Below, in pieces: positions 10,640 through 22,315 of a stretch of DNA of 64,000 nucleotides (its first letter is position 1; each line of letters opens with the position of its first letter). The stretch is taken from NCBI GenBank assembly GCA_021292165.1, contig CM037878.1, positions 292,378,971 to 292,442,970 on the forward strand, read 5' to 3'. The translations under genes and the position numbers were made by a program. The notes beneath the pieces were generated by a model, which was given only the letters and a program-made list of their open reading frames with translations, was not told the DNA's origin and made no database searches. Origin of the DNA: Shinisaurus crocodilurus. Its lineage: Eukaryota; Chordata; Lepidosauria; Squamata; Shinisauridae.

Positions 10640-12220
10640 CTGTCGTTCTACATCTGAAATGCGCTACTTGAAGATTGCCCTACCCTTCTCAGGGCCCACG
10701 GAAATGAGGTAATGCAATGAAAGTCTGTACTGCTGAATCTTTTGAGAGATTGCCTGCTTCCATATAGACTGAAATCCATCCCAACGGGTAAGCGGGGCTA
10801 AACCAGGAGGAAAGATTAGCTTCAACCAAAAGTTGAAAATAGTAATCCAAGCCCTGACTTCCATCTTTTGCAGGCCCATCTTGAGTCGTAAAGCAGCGTT
10901 TGACACGCAGGAGGGTACTTGAAGAATAGCCCTAAGAAATTTGGATTGAATGACTTCCAGAGGTGCAAAACTGGGACATGGACTGAGTTGGGCTCCATCT
11001 AGGAGCTGGGTTATACATTTGGACTCAAACAGTTTTATTGCTGCAGGACAAAAAAAAACACCCACCTCTCGAGTAGAAAAAATTAAGAAACACCGAGGCA
11101 CTCCTTTGTGCTGTCTGGGCATCGTTTTCTGCCTGTGCCTGTCCGCTACCAGTTGGTCTGGAAGACAATGCCCAGATATTTAAAAGTCTTGACCTGCTCG
11201 ATTCGATGACCAACGGTACATCTTTGGTCTTTTGGTGAAGGTCAAGATCTTAGTTTTCTGGAAATTTATTTGGAGGTGGTCGACAAGACAGTATCGGGCC
11301 AGAGCATGCAGGGTTCCCTTCAAACCGATGGGCGTTTGTAGGGCCGAGAGCACCGTGTCACTTAGTTTAGGCACCAGGCGGGTGGAAATCTGAGTGGTTT
11401 AAAGCTGCAACGAAAGGATTTACGTATGTAAAAGTTAAACAAAAGCGGAGCAAGTATACAGCCCTGTTCGACTCCTTTAGAAGTTGGAATGGAGCCGGAG
11501 AGGAATCCCTTCAGGTTACGCCTGATTTTTAAGTTGGTGTTTTTGGTGTAAATTATACAGAAGGAGTAAAAGGCGACGGTTCCACTGCGGGGGCCTCCAG
11601 TTTAAGTCAAAGTTTGTCTCTGGAAATAGAATCAAAAGCAGTTTTGAAGCCAATTAAAGCTGCAAAGGGTGACGTTTTGGGTTTGCTGGTATACTTAGAG
11701 CCAGTGTGGCGTAGTGGTGAGAGTGTTGGACCGGGACTCAGGAGATCCGGGTTCTAGTCCCCCGCTCCGCCATGAAACTCACTGGGTGACTTTGGGCCAG
11801 TCACTGCCTCTCAGCCTAACCTACCTCACGGGGTTGTTGTGAGGATAAAATGGAGAGGAGGAGGATTATGTAAGCCTCCTTGGGTTCCTTGCAGGAAAAA
11901 AGGCGGGGTATAAATGTAATAAATAAATAAATAAATAAATAAACTTCTCCACCAGATGCTGGAGAATAATTGCCTGATCCATAGTGGCTCACCCACCCAG
12001 CTCTAAAGCCCACTTGTTCTTCAGCCAGGATGTTTTCATGGTCCATCCATGCTTGAAGTTTCCAGTAGAGATGTCTGGCAAAGAGCTTGCTGATCGTAGT
12101 CAGTAGGCTAATTGGGCGATAGCTAGCTGGGTCGTCCTTCCTTCCCTTTTTGAAGATGGGCAAAAGACGGCTAATTTGATCTGGAATGGTCTGAATGAGG
12201 GTTTCAGAGAGGCCCACAAG
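10640..12220 (-). mobile_element. degraded non-LTR retrotransposon (RT to C-terminus)
   Basis: On minus, an RT segment (about 12160-11985) shows P-I-F-K-K-G-R-K-D-D then A-S-Y-R-P-I-S-L-L. It is followed by a region with L-Q-I-N-F-Q-K-T-K-I-L (about 11340-11230) and a long C-terminal segment down to 10664. Frames are broken by several stops. A Sauria-type SINE inserted at 11698-11943 splits it. The clade is unclear; it is not CR1. Confidence 0.6.
11698..11943 (+). mobile_element. Sauria/ACA-type tRNA-derived SINE, full length
   Basis: Starts gagccagtgtggcgtagtgg (A box), then gggttctagtccc (B box). It continues through the conserved body tcactgggtgactttgggcc and tcacggggttgttgtgagga to ggcggggtataaatg and AAAT repeats. 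It is the only copy here with the complete tRNA-like head. Truncated copies are at 45452-45676, 56592-56757 and 59029-59250. Confidence 0.85.
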
Positions 12221-12985
12221 AAGACCCTCTAAAAGTCCCCAGACTCATTATTAAGAAGACCCCATACTCGTATTCCAGACCCATGACCCATGGGCAAGAA
12301 GACCCTGATGTTTTGATGCTATGCTAATGAATGATGTGGATTTATAACTAAGACTTTGCAGGATATTTTTTCTCTTCTTTAATTCTTTAATGCAGGGGTG
12401 GTGCTAGGTACTGAAAGGATCTGGGGATAACCCACATTTCAGGCACCCAGAACCAAAACACACACACACCAAAACACAAATTTGCATATGCTCTAAAGTC
12501 TCTCTGTGTGTCTGCCTTTAAAGGACCCTGTCTCCTAAGGACACCCCTATTTGTGAGAAGGGATGTATGGACAGGGGAGAGGCGGGCATTTGATCTCAGA
12601 AAAAAACATCAGGCAGAAAGATCCAAGGCGGGGGGAGCAGGAGGTGAAGCACATGTGGGCAAAAAGCCAGCTCATGCAGGGGGATCAGATGCAACAGAGA
12701 TCCTCAGGGCCCCTGGACCTTTCTTTCAGCAAGTGCCCAGGGACAGCAGGTTGGTGGGGCAGAGGGCCTCCCGGAGATTCGGGGCTCCAAATGAAAGATT
12801 CGGGGCTCTAGCCCTAGTGGGCTACCCTCTAACACTACCTCTGCTTTAATGGTTTTAATTCTTCACATGCCTAGAGGAACTTAACAAATATAATGAAATA
12901 AATAAATAAATAAATACTTAGTAATGTTCTAGCTTAGCTTTTTATATTCAGGCTGCTGGGCTAGGTTATCTGATCCAGCACTTCT
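12221..12985. other. no recognisable gene
   Basis: A short CA run lies near 12462-12475 and AAAT repeats near 12897-12915. Open frames at 12508-12849 lack recognisable domains or splice context. Confidence 0.45.
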
Positions 12986-13372
12986 TACACACTTGTGGTG
13001 TAGTGGGAGGGGTGCTGTACTTGGATCAGAGATACCCTGGTTTAGATCCCCACATAGCCAAGAAATTGGCAGGGTTCAGACAACACGATAACCCATACTC
13101 AAGGGTTGAGTGTGGGTTATCATTGAACCATGGGCTGTTGTTGAAACATGGGTTATCATGTTGTCTGAACCCAACTGCACTAACAAACCATGGTTTGTGA
13201 ACCAGAAACAAGCCACCGTTCACAACCCAACAACAAGCCATGGGTTCTCTTCCTGGGTTTTTCGTGGTTAGCAAGCCATGGATCGTTAGTGCAGTTGGGT
13301 TCAGACAACACGATAACCCACATTTCACCCACAACCCACACAGTTCAACAACAACCTACACTCAACCCATAC

Positions 13373-14226
13373 CAGGGCCGGCGCTACCGCTAGGCCAACT
13401 AGGCGGTTGCCTAGGGCGCGTAGCGGAAGAGGGCGCAGAACGCTGCACTCCTCTTCGCTGCCGGCGCGCTCCTGCCCTGCCCGCCCGCCCTCCTCTCCGA
13501 GAAAGCCAGGTAAGTGCGCCCGGAGTAGTGGTGGGTCCGAGCCTGGGCGCCTCCCCCCTACCTTGCCTCGCCTCCGCGCCGCCTCCCACCTCGCCTCGCT
13601 TCGCCTCTGCGCCGCCTTCCCCCCACCTCGCCACCTCCCCCCACCTCGCCTCGCCTCGCTTCGCCTCGCCTCTGCGCCGCCTCCCCCCCGCGCCGCCTCC
13701 CCCCCCACGCCGCCTCCCCCCCACCCTCACCTCGCCTCGCCTCGCCTCTGCGCCACCTCCCACCCCGCGCCGGCTCCCCCCCACCTCGCCTCGCTTCACC
13801 TCGCCTCTGCGCCGCCTCCCCCCCGCGCCACCTCCCCCCCTGCGCCACCTCCCCCCCACCTCGCCTCGCTTCGCTTGCTTCAACTCTCCTCCACGCCGCC
13901 TCCCCCCCCCCCCGACACCTACCTTCTCCGTGCTGTTTCCGGAGCCCCGCCCGCGCTCAGTTTTGGCGGGAAGTACCAGGGCAACAGGGCTTAAACAGGC
14001 CTGTTGCTCTGGTTTCCCCCAGCCAAAAACAGAGCGCGGGGGTCCCTTTTCGGAGGAGGCGTCGGACTGGGAAGGTAGGTGGGGGGTGGCAGCGGGGGGG
14101 GGTTCCGGTGGCGGCGGGGGGGGGGTTGCAGAGCAGGGCTGCTTTCCGGAGCCCCCCCCACGGCACGAGGGGGGGGCGCTAAATATAATTTAGCCTAGGG
14201 CGCCAAACTGCCCTGCACCGGTCCTG
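13373..14226. mobile_element. non-autonomous hAT element, GC-rich, perfect TSD
   Basis: This 854-bp element starts CAGGGCCGGCGCTACCGC and ends GCACCGGTCCTG. The duplication acccatac lies at 13365-13372 and 14227-14234. The ends match the short elements at 2833 and 42605. The centre (about 13555-13905) is a C-rich minisatellite made of cctcgcctcgcttcg and ctgcgccgcctcccccc units. That composition keeps long proline/alanine/arginine frames open; they are not genes. Confidence 0.85.
13555..13905 (+). repeat. C-rich minisatellite inside hAT element
   Basis: Irregular tandem units of CGCCTC/CGCTTCG with C-runs, variable in length. They probably expanded inside the host element. Confidence 0.75.
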
Positions 14227-14657
14227 ACCCATACTCAACCCTTGACTGTGGGTTATGTTGTCTGAACCAAGTCACTCTCCCCCTCTCAGGATAACCCACC
14301 TCCCGGGGTTGTTTTGTGGGGGGAAATTGGATAGATCCATGCATGACACACTGAGCTGCTCTATAGGAGAAGGGTGGCATCAACGTGGGATTAAAATATT
14401 TAAAAAGAAAAAGAGAAGGAAAGAACTGGAGAAGGAACTTTGGTGTTCGAAACCAGTTTAATCCAATCTATCCGACAGAGATATGCATCTCCAAATAAAT
14501 AGATTTATCCAGAAACACCCCCAGTTTAAACAGGCATAAATACATATATCAGTCTTTCAATTTCCCAAAGCTGCTTTCTAGTGGGTGTGAATTGCAGGCA
14601 GTGCTCACAAAAACCCCTCCATCCTCTTGTGACAACGGACAAAATGGTTCTTTAGAG

Positions 14658-14766
14658 CAGTGTTCTCCAACCTCGGGTTCCCAGATGTTTTTGGCCTACA
14701 ACTCCCAGCATGCCCCTGGGAGTTGTAGGCCAAAAACATCTGGGGACCCGAGGTTGGAGAACACTG
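14658..14766. mobile_element. palindromic hAT-type MITE
   Basis: Short copy of the main hairpin family with CAGTGTTCTCCAACCTCGGG and its complement. Flanks tttagag and tttagaa are partly duplicated. Confidence 0.8.
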
Positions 14767-15567
14767 ATTTAGAAGATGCATCCCTCGTGTGAATATAGTA
14801 CAGTAGATAATGATGTGAGACATGTAGATAAGCCATAATAATGCACTAAACCACTACTGTAGTGCACAGTTTAGACTCTCGGGTCCATGCAGTCCCACGC
14901 GCACCAGATGTCCCATCACAGCAGGTATAGGTGAGTGAGGGGTGTCTTCCAATCAACATAGAGGGGGAGGGGGACTAACCTACCTTCATGATCTACAGTC
15001 CCCAAAGCCTGTCACTTGTTCCCTGCACCTGCTATGCACAGGCCGTGTGTACCAGTCCTAGCTGCCGTATCTTTTTATGCCGTGCCTGTGCGCATAGTTG
15101 CACATGGACAGGGTCATTTGCCAAAGAATGGGGCCACAACTGGGATGCTGGCAAGCGCCATACGCACTGGCTGAAAACATAGGAAGGGAAGCCGAGTGGA
15201 TCCTGACCGATTTTCTACATGGAGATGGATGCAGCTCTGATGCGTGGACTGCCACACAGAGCAATGTGCTTGCAGTTTGGATGGTTTCTCCTACATGGAA
15301 TGGAAGTGCTATCTGGGTAGGGCCTTTGTGTCGCACCTGCAGTGGCCCCGGGAGGCAGAGACCAGTAACAGGACAAAGTGGATGTGTTTGGCAAGGCAGC
15401 TACTGAGGTACAGGGGCTTACAACATCAGAGACCTGAAGTGGGCAATCCACACACCAAGGCATGCACTGACACGAAGGAGGGAGTTCATTATGACTGAGC
15501 TCCAAAGAGTCCCACATGGCTGCAGTGGGGTGCAGTGTGCTGCTGTGAGGAGTAGAAGCCCTCAAAG
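14767..15567. other. no recognisable gene
   Basis: I found no repeat family or splice-flanked exon. Frames of 60-116 codons on both strands lack motifs. Confidence 0.45.
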
Positions 15568-15575
15568 TCCTAGTG

Positions 15576-15710
15576 CAGTGTTCTCCAACCTTGGGTCCCC
15601 AGATATTTTTGGCCTACAACTCCCAGCATGCCCCAGCCAGCTACGCTGGCTGGGGCATGCTGGGAGTTGTAGGCCAAAAATATCTGGGGACCCAAGGTTG
15701 GAGAACACTG
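15576..15710. mobile_element. palindromic hAT-type MITE with 8-bp TSD
   Basis: A 135-bp near-perfect inverted repeat, CAGTGTTCTCC to GGAGAACACTG. Flanking octamers are tcctagtg (left) and tcctagcg (right), one mismatch. Confidence 0.88.
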
Positions 15711-15718
15711 TCCTAGCG

Positions 15719-17110
15719 CATATGCTGAAGCCACCGTATTGTTCTTTGGCCCTTCACAGTCCCTCTCTTTTACCAGTGTTTAACCACCATGATTGCAAGA
15801 ATGACAGGTCAAAGGACACTATACCGAGCTAGGAATGGGGGAGAAATTCACCCAGTTCACATTTTCAATGCGAACATACCTAATTTTGCACTTTTTGAAC
15901 CACTATGCGAACCAAAACTCCATTATCCTTCCAGATTCACATTTCTCCAAATTTTGCAATGGAGTTCCCCAGTAAAAAAACAACAACAACCATGTCTACG
16001 AAAATGAATATATTAGGGGAAATCAACATTCAAAAATGCATTATATTAGGGAAATTGCTTGCAAAAATGTGTGTACGTCAGGCAAAAATGAATACAAAAA
16101 TGCACGTACTAGGAGAAATGTGCACAAGAAGGCTTATGAATTTTCATGCAAACTTAAAAAAAAGAAAAATCAGAGTTTAGGACAAGCTGAACTGAAGACT
16201 GGAGAAATGTTCAAAGTTCAAGACAAACCAATCTTAAAATTGGAAACAATGAGAGACTGAGGGAACCCAAAATTGGCATTCACCCATCCCTAAGATTCAA
16301 GAGAGGCATTGCGCGCACACAGTTCCCCTCGTGCTTAGGGCCAAGTGTGAGAGTGCAACAAAATTGATTAAAGACTCCTGGGCTTGACTGACAGAAATGC
16401 CAGAGAACTTCTTCCCAAAGTGATGCAAGCCATGCTTTTCATCAAACGGGTCACTAGTGAATTTGGGATGGTGGCAGAAGAACATCCCAGCCCAGCCTTC
16501 CCCAACCTGGAGCTTTCCAGTTGCTTTGGACTACAATCCCCATCATCCACCTCAGCCAGCATGACCCATTGGCCAACAAATCTGGAAGGTACCAGGTTAG
16601 GAAAAGCTGCTCTAGCCAATGCAAGTTTTACATTCAAAATTCAAATTAGAGACACACGGAAATGCAAAGCATCATATTTTTTAAAGAACAGTTCGTCAAA
16701 GCAGTTCTGTCAAAACCCAACAGCCACATTTCAATCAGTTTGGAGGTCAAATTCCGACGTCAGATGACAAGACTGAGCATTTGGAACTTGATAAAATTTT
16801 GAAAAAGAAATCGCTTCAGCTCTCTCTTGAATGTATGATGGACATCTAACTGAAGTCTGAACTGATTCTTCATTCATGCATTTATACCTGGATATACTGG
16901 GGAAATCCAAGTTCCTTGTTGATAGAACAATATTGCTTACTCCTCAAAGGACTAATCCAGTGTAAACACAGAAACTCAGACCTGTTCTTCCTAATGTGTT
17001 ATTTCCAGGGTGTGTGTGTGTGTGTGAAATCAGCCCAGCAGCCTGACTGTGCAAGCAACCCAACAGTTACCTGGAGTGGCTGTATTATGGGATGCACCAA
17101 TGAAGCTGAC
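15719..17110. other. no recognisable gene
   Basis: AT-rich sequence. A diverged MITE lies at about 16498-16612 and a TG run at about 17013-17027. I see nothing else I can name. Confidence 0.4.
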
Positions 17111-17121
17111 TTACAGTGACT

Positions 17122-17434
17122 GGGTTCAGACAATCCACACTCAACCCTTGAGTGTGGGTTGTCATTGAACTGTGGGTTGTTGTTGAAACGTGGGTTATCA
17201 TGTTGTCTGAACCCAGCCAAGATAAGAAACCATGGTGAACAACCCACAGTTCACAACCCAAGAACAAACCATGGGTTCTCTTCATGGGTTGTTTGTGGTT
17301 AACAAGCCATGGCTTGTTCGCACAGCTGGGTTCAGACAACACGATAACCCATGTTTCAACCACAACCCATGGTTCAACAGCAACCCACACTCAACCCATA
17401 CTCAACCCTTGAATGTGGGTTATGTTGTCTGAAG
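17122..17434. mobile_element. GGGTTCAGACAAC palindromic element
   Basis: Left end ctgggttcagacaatccaca, right end gttatgttgtctgaagaaccc with a small insertion. The interior has repeated inverted aacccatggtt-type blocks. It is an uninterrupted copy of about 310 bp and shows the element's basic layout. Confidence 0.7.
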
Positions 17435-18657
17435 AACCCAGTCAGTGAGTCAGAACATCGATCCCCCTAATACTGCCTACTTCTAACTGGCAGTGACTCT
17501 TCGATTTGTAGGCCAGGTTCATTTCCCAACACCTGAGAACCTTGTTAACTGGAGATGCCAGAGATCGAACATGGGACTGCCTGCTTGCAAAACATGCAGT
17601 CTGCTGCTGAGCTTTGGTTGCCAGCCCATCCAAACCAACTGTAACACTCAAACCAAGAGGGGCTCCAGAGGAACCCTTGCAATACGCCAAAGGATGCCAG
17701 AGTTCAACTCACCCATCACAAACAGCCACACACGATCCTGGAATCCAGAGGGCCCCTGAATTGGGGGAGCGACCATGGATCAATAGTAGGGCGGTGGTGG
17801 GACTGAACTCTACAACAGCCTTCTCCAACCTGGTGCCCTCCAGATGTGTTGGACTACAACTCCCACAATCCCGGGAGCTGGCTGTGGATAGAGTTGTGGA
17901 AGTTGTACTCCAACACTTCTGGAGGGCAAGAGGTTGGGGCAGGTGGCTCTAGAACGAAGCAGGGTTTCCGTTGGGGCTGTCTTCATCTGTCCGGTGTTCT
18001 GTCCATAATAAACAAGACAACTGTTTGCGGGCTGGGCTTGACCAAATTTTCTTGTGGATCATGCTGTGTTCCTTTTCGCCTGCTGCTGGTGCAGTGAATG
18101 ACTGGACTTTCCGTAATTTATCAGGTCAAAAGGGGGGGAACCCTACCAGGATGTTCTCCCACACGTCCCGCTGAAATGAAGGGGAGCCACCCAAGAGGTG
18201 GGTAGCGAACCGAGTGCAGATCTTCCCACCAGTGGATTGTGCCCAAAGCCTTGCATGGCAGAGAATGGCAAAGAGGCAATTTGGCGACGCATGTTTTGCA
18301 CTGGGATCCCTCCTCCCCTTTCAGCCTGCCCCCCCAGAGCAGTTGGCGACGTAAGGGCAGAATAACACTCGGTTTTGAGTCATTCCTACGTGCTCCCTAG
18401 GAAATCACAGACCCGTTTTCCCCACTAACCCAAAAGTAAATAAAGTGTCTCTCTTGTCTCCTCTCGCTTTACAAGAAGCAGGCGGAAGTGCAATCCAGTC
18501 ACTCTTGCAGTGTTTGGAAAGGCTGGTTGCCTCGGCGAGCATTTGAGCTGTGAATTGAAGTGGCCATTTTGTTGTCGTCATGAGCACGGATGGGTTTACA
18601 AGAGTTTCCAGAAAGCCGGCTGTGGATTGTCTTTTCTTGTAACTGCTGCTGTGATGG

Positions 18658-18663
18658 TTTATT
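18658..18663 (-). promoter_or_regulatory. CHRDL2: candidate CHRDL2 polyadenylation signal
   Basis: AATAAA on the minus strand, about 57 bases downstream of the CHRDL2 stop codon. It is the first canonical hexamer after the stop. Such a short 3' UTR is possible, but not proven from sequence alone. Confidence 0.5.
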
Positions 18664-18719
18664 TAATAATGCAACCTTCCCCATATATATATTAATATCA
18701 ATATACTTTTCTTTCCTTT

Positions 18720-18799
18720 TTACAAGTTCTTTGTTTCTTTGTCTGGACTCTCGGCCATCTTCACTTCTGGTCCTTGCACCAGGAACATGTTCCAATACG
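18720..18799 (-). CDS. CHRDL2: CHRDL2 last coding exon (exon 11)
   Basis: The exon enters in phase 1 after acceptor ccttttag. It encodes the final 25 complete codons, beginning Y-W-N-M-F-L and including S-P-D-K-E-T-K-N-L, then stops at TAA (18720-18722). This corresponds to the H-W-N-V-F-L ... S-P-D-K-V-T-K-T end known for mammalian CHRDL2, a short tail distinct from the longer end of CHRDL1. The protein is expected to be secreted; no membrane segment or GPI signal is present here. Confidence 0.9.
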
Positions 18800-19180
18800 C
18801 TAAAAGGAAGATGGTAGATGCAAGAATACTCATTACTCATGATTCCCATGAAACGTATACCCTATAAGGATAACAAACTATTTATAGAATCAATCCCTCC
18901 CACCCCCACCCAGAGGGGGGGAAAATATCTCTAGGATCCTCCTGTGGCACTTAAAAAGAAAAAAAGAAAAAAAACACCTAATTTATTGTAGCAGGAGCTT
19001 TTGTCAGCGAGAACCTGCTTCTCCAGACAAAGCCCCTTTTGCAAAAAGAATCTATTTTTTCTCACCACCCACCACCCACCCGGCCCGCTGTGAGAAAGAC
19101 AAGGTGGCATTGTAAAGTCAGAGCAGCAAACTAGATTCAGGCAGACTAGATTATGTCATCCCAGTAGCGTCTATAGAGCC

Positions 19181-19315
19181 CAGTGTTCTCCAACCTTGGG
19201 TCCCCAGATGTTTTTGGCCTACAACTCCCAGCATGCCCCAGCCAGCTACGCTGGCTGGGGCATGCTGGGAGCTGTAGGCCAAAAACATCTGGGGACCCAA
19301 GGTTGGAGAACACTG
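19181..19315. mobile_element. palindromic hAT-type MITE in CHRDL2 intron 10
   Basis: A 135-bp near-perfect inverted repeat with intact CAGTGTTCTCC/GGAGAACACTG ends and the central gccagctacgctggc. No clear flanking duplication remains. Confidence 0.85.
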
Positions 19316-19324
19316 GGCTAGCCT

Positions 19325-19760
19325 TTTCAATTGCTTAATGAGTTGCACTGGCTACCAGTTGCTTGCCGAGCCGAATTCAAGGTGTTGGTTTTGACCTTTA
19401 AAACCCTACACGGCTCCGGCCCAGCTTATCTCAAGGAGTGCCTCCAGCAACATCAAGTAGGCCACTCAACAAGGTCTGCCACGGATGGCCTTCTCCTTAT
19501 TCCATCAGCCAGAGCAGCCAGGCTGGTGGGGACTAGGAAGAGGGCCTTCTCTGTGGTGGCCCCCACATTATGGAACTCCCTCCCTAGTGACCTTCGCCAT
19601 GCCCCCTCCGTGATGAGCTTCCGCCATCAAAAACCGCCATTAGGTTTTTAATGAGAATTTTTTATATTGTTTTAATTATTATATTTTATTGTGTTTTACT
19701 GTATTTTAATTGTACATCGCCCAGGGTGGCCGGGTGACCGGCCAGATGGGCGATTGATAA

Positions 19761-19805
<45 letters not shown>
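19325..19805 (+). mobile_element. L2-type LINE 3' end with TA tail
   Basis: The frame at 19331-19651 translates to L-H-W-L-P-V, F-K-V-L-V-L-T-F-K, then F-S-V-V-A-P-T-L-W-N-S-L-P, the conserved C-terminal block of L2-clade ORF2. A T-rich 3' UTR follows with ccgggtgaccggccagatgg and a TA run of about 17 units. It is 5'-truncated. Confidence 0.75.
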
Positions 19806-19807
<2 letters not shown>

Positions 19808-20682
19808 TATGGCTGTCCGAGCCCACCCACATGGGCAAATGTACACCCACCCACAGTACAATATCCTTTTTGGGGATGGGGGCAAGCCAACTGTACACAG
19901 TATTCCTGATGTGGCTACACACTGTAGATTTAATTACTGGCACTGGGGTGCCTTCATGTATGTACTGCGCATGACGTATTGCCACATGTGTCGCACGATG
20001 GGATTTTTTACATGCAGCCAAGTCTCACTAAAGCGAGGCTGGCCAGAGGGCACATTCCCTCCTGCCTTCTCCTCCTTTATGTATTGCATGCAAGGACAGC
20101 CATAACAATAAGCAACTCTTGAACGGTATTATTAAAGAGACCCCTGCTGAATTCTCTTTTCTCTGGCAGTAAAGTAAATACTGCCTTTGCAATTTCTGGA
20201 AACAATGTTTATGTGCTTCCAGGAAGGCTACAGTAGCTATTTTTAATATTCGGAGGGGCAAATTCCCTCCCCACAACTCTGTATGCATCATCCATTTCCC
20301 AGAATGCCAGACGGATTGCATTATTAGACGCCAAGGAGCTCTGCAGACTTGGGGAAAGGTACAACACCACGAGTAGCAGCAGTGCAAGGCAGGGAGGAGC
20401 TTGGGTCATGATCCTTTGCCCACGTTCAGGGAAATGCAGGCAAGACACAACACAGAGCACGGAACAAAGCTCCAGACCATGTATCCATGCCTAGTGAAGT
20501 TTGCAAAGGACAGTTTGTCCGATGCACCCTCCATTCTGTTCCTTTCCGGTGCTTGTCAGGCTGGGAGAGCGCTCAGTGGAAAGGATGGGTGGCCAGAGAA
20601 GCCAAGCCATGCCAGAGGCACGGAGAGACGTTTTCCAGGCATTTCTAAAGCTCGCATCCCCATGAACACGGTCGGGTATTCC

Positions 20683-21222
20683 TTCAGCCTTCCCCAACCT
20701 GCTGCCCTCCAGACGTGTGGACTACAACCCCGGCGGGGGGGGGGGCCAGCGCCATGGGTCGGCATGGTTGGGCAGCTGCCGAGGGCCCACAGTCCTGCAA
20801 GGGGCCTGCTGACGAGAGTTCCCTGGACCTGTGTCTGCTCCACATCTTTGCGACCTGCTTGTTCCCCTGCCTCTCCTCTCTCTTTCTGGCCCAGCCAAGG
20901 GCAGTAAGTTATGTGATGGCAATGAAGCAATAGGTGTCCCTTCCTGCTTGCTCATTGGCTCCTGCCTGGCAGGTAAGCAGGCGCCAATGACGGGGAGGAG
21001 GAGGAGGAGGAGGAGGAGGAGGAGGAGGAGGTAACAATGCCAGCGAGAAGAAGGCCATGGAGGGTGTCTTGCCCAAGGGCCCTCCAAAACCTGGAGATGG
21101 CACGGACTACCGCTCCCGGGACACGTTGGGCTATGACTTCTACTTCTACCCACGCTGGCTGGGGATGATGGGAGTTGTAGTCCCGTCCATCCGGAGGGCA
21201 CCATACTGGGGAAGGCTGTAGC
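20683..21222. mobile_element. diverged palindromic MITE with internal insertion
   Basis: Left end cagccttccccaacctgctg and gtggactacaacc; right end gggagttgtagtcccgtcc ... actggggaaggctg. The central roughly 400 bp is unrelated and includes an imperfect GGA run (about 20994-21031). This looks like an insertion or composite. Confidence 0.5.
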
Positions 21223-21774
21223 AAGGGGGTATTTTCATGCACTCCTGACGTCTGTGAGTAAATCTCCCAAATTTCCTCCCCTTCCTGCACTACGGATGTC
21301 TCGGTCTCATGTCCCTCAAAGAATCCTGGGAAATCTGGTTAGCTGAAGGTGCCAAGAGCTCAGATTCCCAGTCCCGCTACCTTACAAAACTACCTTTCCT
21401 AGGGATGAGGAAGTTACTGTTCAGTCAGCTCATGTTTGCAGAGTAGACCTACCCCAGGCTTCTCTAACCTGGCCCCCTCCGTATTTGTTGGATGACATCC
21501 ATCATACCCAGCCAGCATCCTTCCTTGGGTGATGATGGGAGTTGTAGTCCAATACATCTGGAGAACGGCAGGTTGGGGAAGGCTCCTTTTTCAGGACAGA
21601 GACAATTGGAAGCCACCAGAAACACACGAAGCTGTATCAGGTCAGACCCTTTGCCCACCTAGCCCAGGAGCGTCTCAGCAGCGCCCAGGCGGAGAGGGGA
21701 CGTTCTCCTCACCTGCTACCTGATCCTGGTTTAACTAGTCAAGAGAAGTGAGCGAGTGAGGTCTCTCTGTGATT

Positions 21775-22276
21775 GGGTTCAGACAACCCGATAACCCACA
21801 CTCAAGGGTTGAGTATGGGTTGAGTGGGTTGTTGTTGAACCATGGGTTGTTGTTGAACCATGGGTTGTTGTTGTTGAACCATGGGTCTGAACCCAGCCAT
21901 GCTAACAAACTATGGTTGGTTAACCACAAGCAACCCACAGTTCACAGCCCAACAACAAACAATGGGTTCTCCTGATGGGTTGTTTGTAGTTAACCAATCA
22001 TGGTTTGTTAGCATGGCTGCTGGGTTCAGACAACACAACAACTCATGGTTCAACAACAACCCACACCCAACAGTGGCTCACGCTGGCTCAGCTTGTCTGA
22101 GCGTGGAAAGCTAAGCAGGGTCAGGCCTGGTTATTACTTGGATGGGAGACACCCTCCTCTAGGTTCCTGCATCGAGCAGGGGGTTGGACTCGATGGCCTT
22201 GTAGGCCCCTTCCAACTCTATGATCTATGAAATCTATAACCCTTGAGTGTGGATTACTGGGTTGTCTGAACCCAGC

Positions 22277-22285
<9 letters not shown>
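21775..22285. mobile_element. GGGTTCAGACAAC palindromic element carrying a 5S SINE
   Basis: Left end tgggttcagacaacccgata, right end actgggttgtctgaacccag. The interior has repeated ttgttgaaccatgggttg units. A 5S-derived SINE interrupts it at about 22072-22232. Confidence 0.65.
22072..22232 (+). mobile_element. 5S rRNA-derived SINE with CR1-like tail
   Basis: The head cagtggctcacgctggctca leads into ggaaagctaagcagggtc and ttacttggatgggagac, the internal promoter region of 5S rRNA. The tail is gagcagggggttggactcga, ggccccttccaactctatga, the same as the CR1 3' tail in this window. Further copies are at 22852-23030 and, on minus, 27282-27445. It may use CR1 machinery for retrotransposition. Confidence 0.75.

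Positions 22286-22311
<26 letters not shown>
22279..22311 (+). repeat. TG dinucleotide microsatellite
   Basis: About 16 TG units directly after a palindromic element end. A second, longer TG run lies at about 23082-23117 in the duplicated copy of this segment. Confidence 0.85.

Positions 22312-22315
<4 letters not shown>

Larger units (their letters stand above)
13074..14275. mobile_element. GGGTTCAGACAAC palindromic element
   Basis: The termini are GGTTCAGACAACACGATAAC at the left and the complementary GTTATGTTGTCTGAACC at the right. The interior is built of inverted copies of AACCCACACTCAACCC and of aaccatggtt-like blocks. Sister copies are at about 17122-17434 and 21775-22285. It has no ORF, and the superfamily is not assigned because no clean target duplication was found. 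Confidence 0.65.
12990..14360 (+). mobile_element. old Sauria-type SINE split by nested transposons
   Basis: The SINE head (gtggtgtagtgggaggggtg, then ccctggtttagatcccca) lies at about 12990-13073. Its body resumes at about 14270-14360 (cactctccccctctcaggat, then ggggttgtttt). Between them sits a GGGTTCAGACAAC palindromic element (about 13074-14275), which is itself interrupted by a hAT element at 13373-14226. Confidence 0.6.

Noticed and set aside
13240..14193. 317-codon proline-rich frame and long frames on the opposite strand
   Set aside because: They run through a C-rich minisatellite inside a hAT element with a clear target duplication. Composition, not selection, keeps them open.
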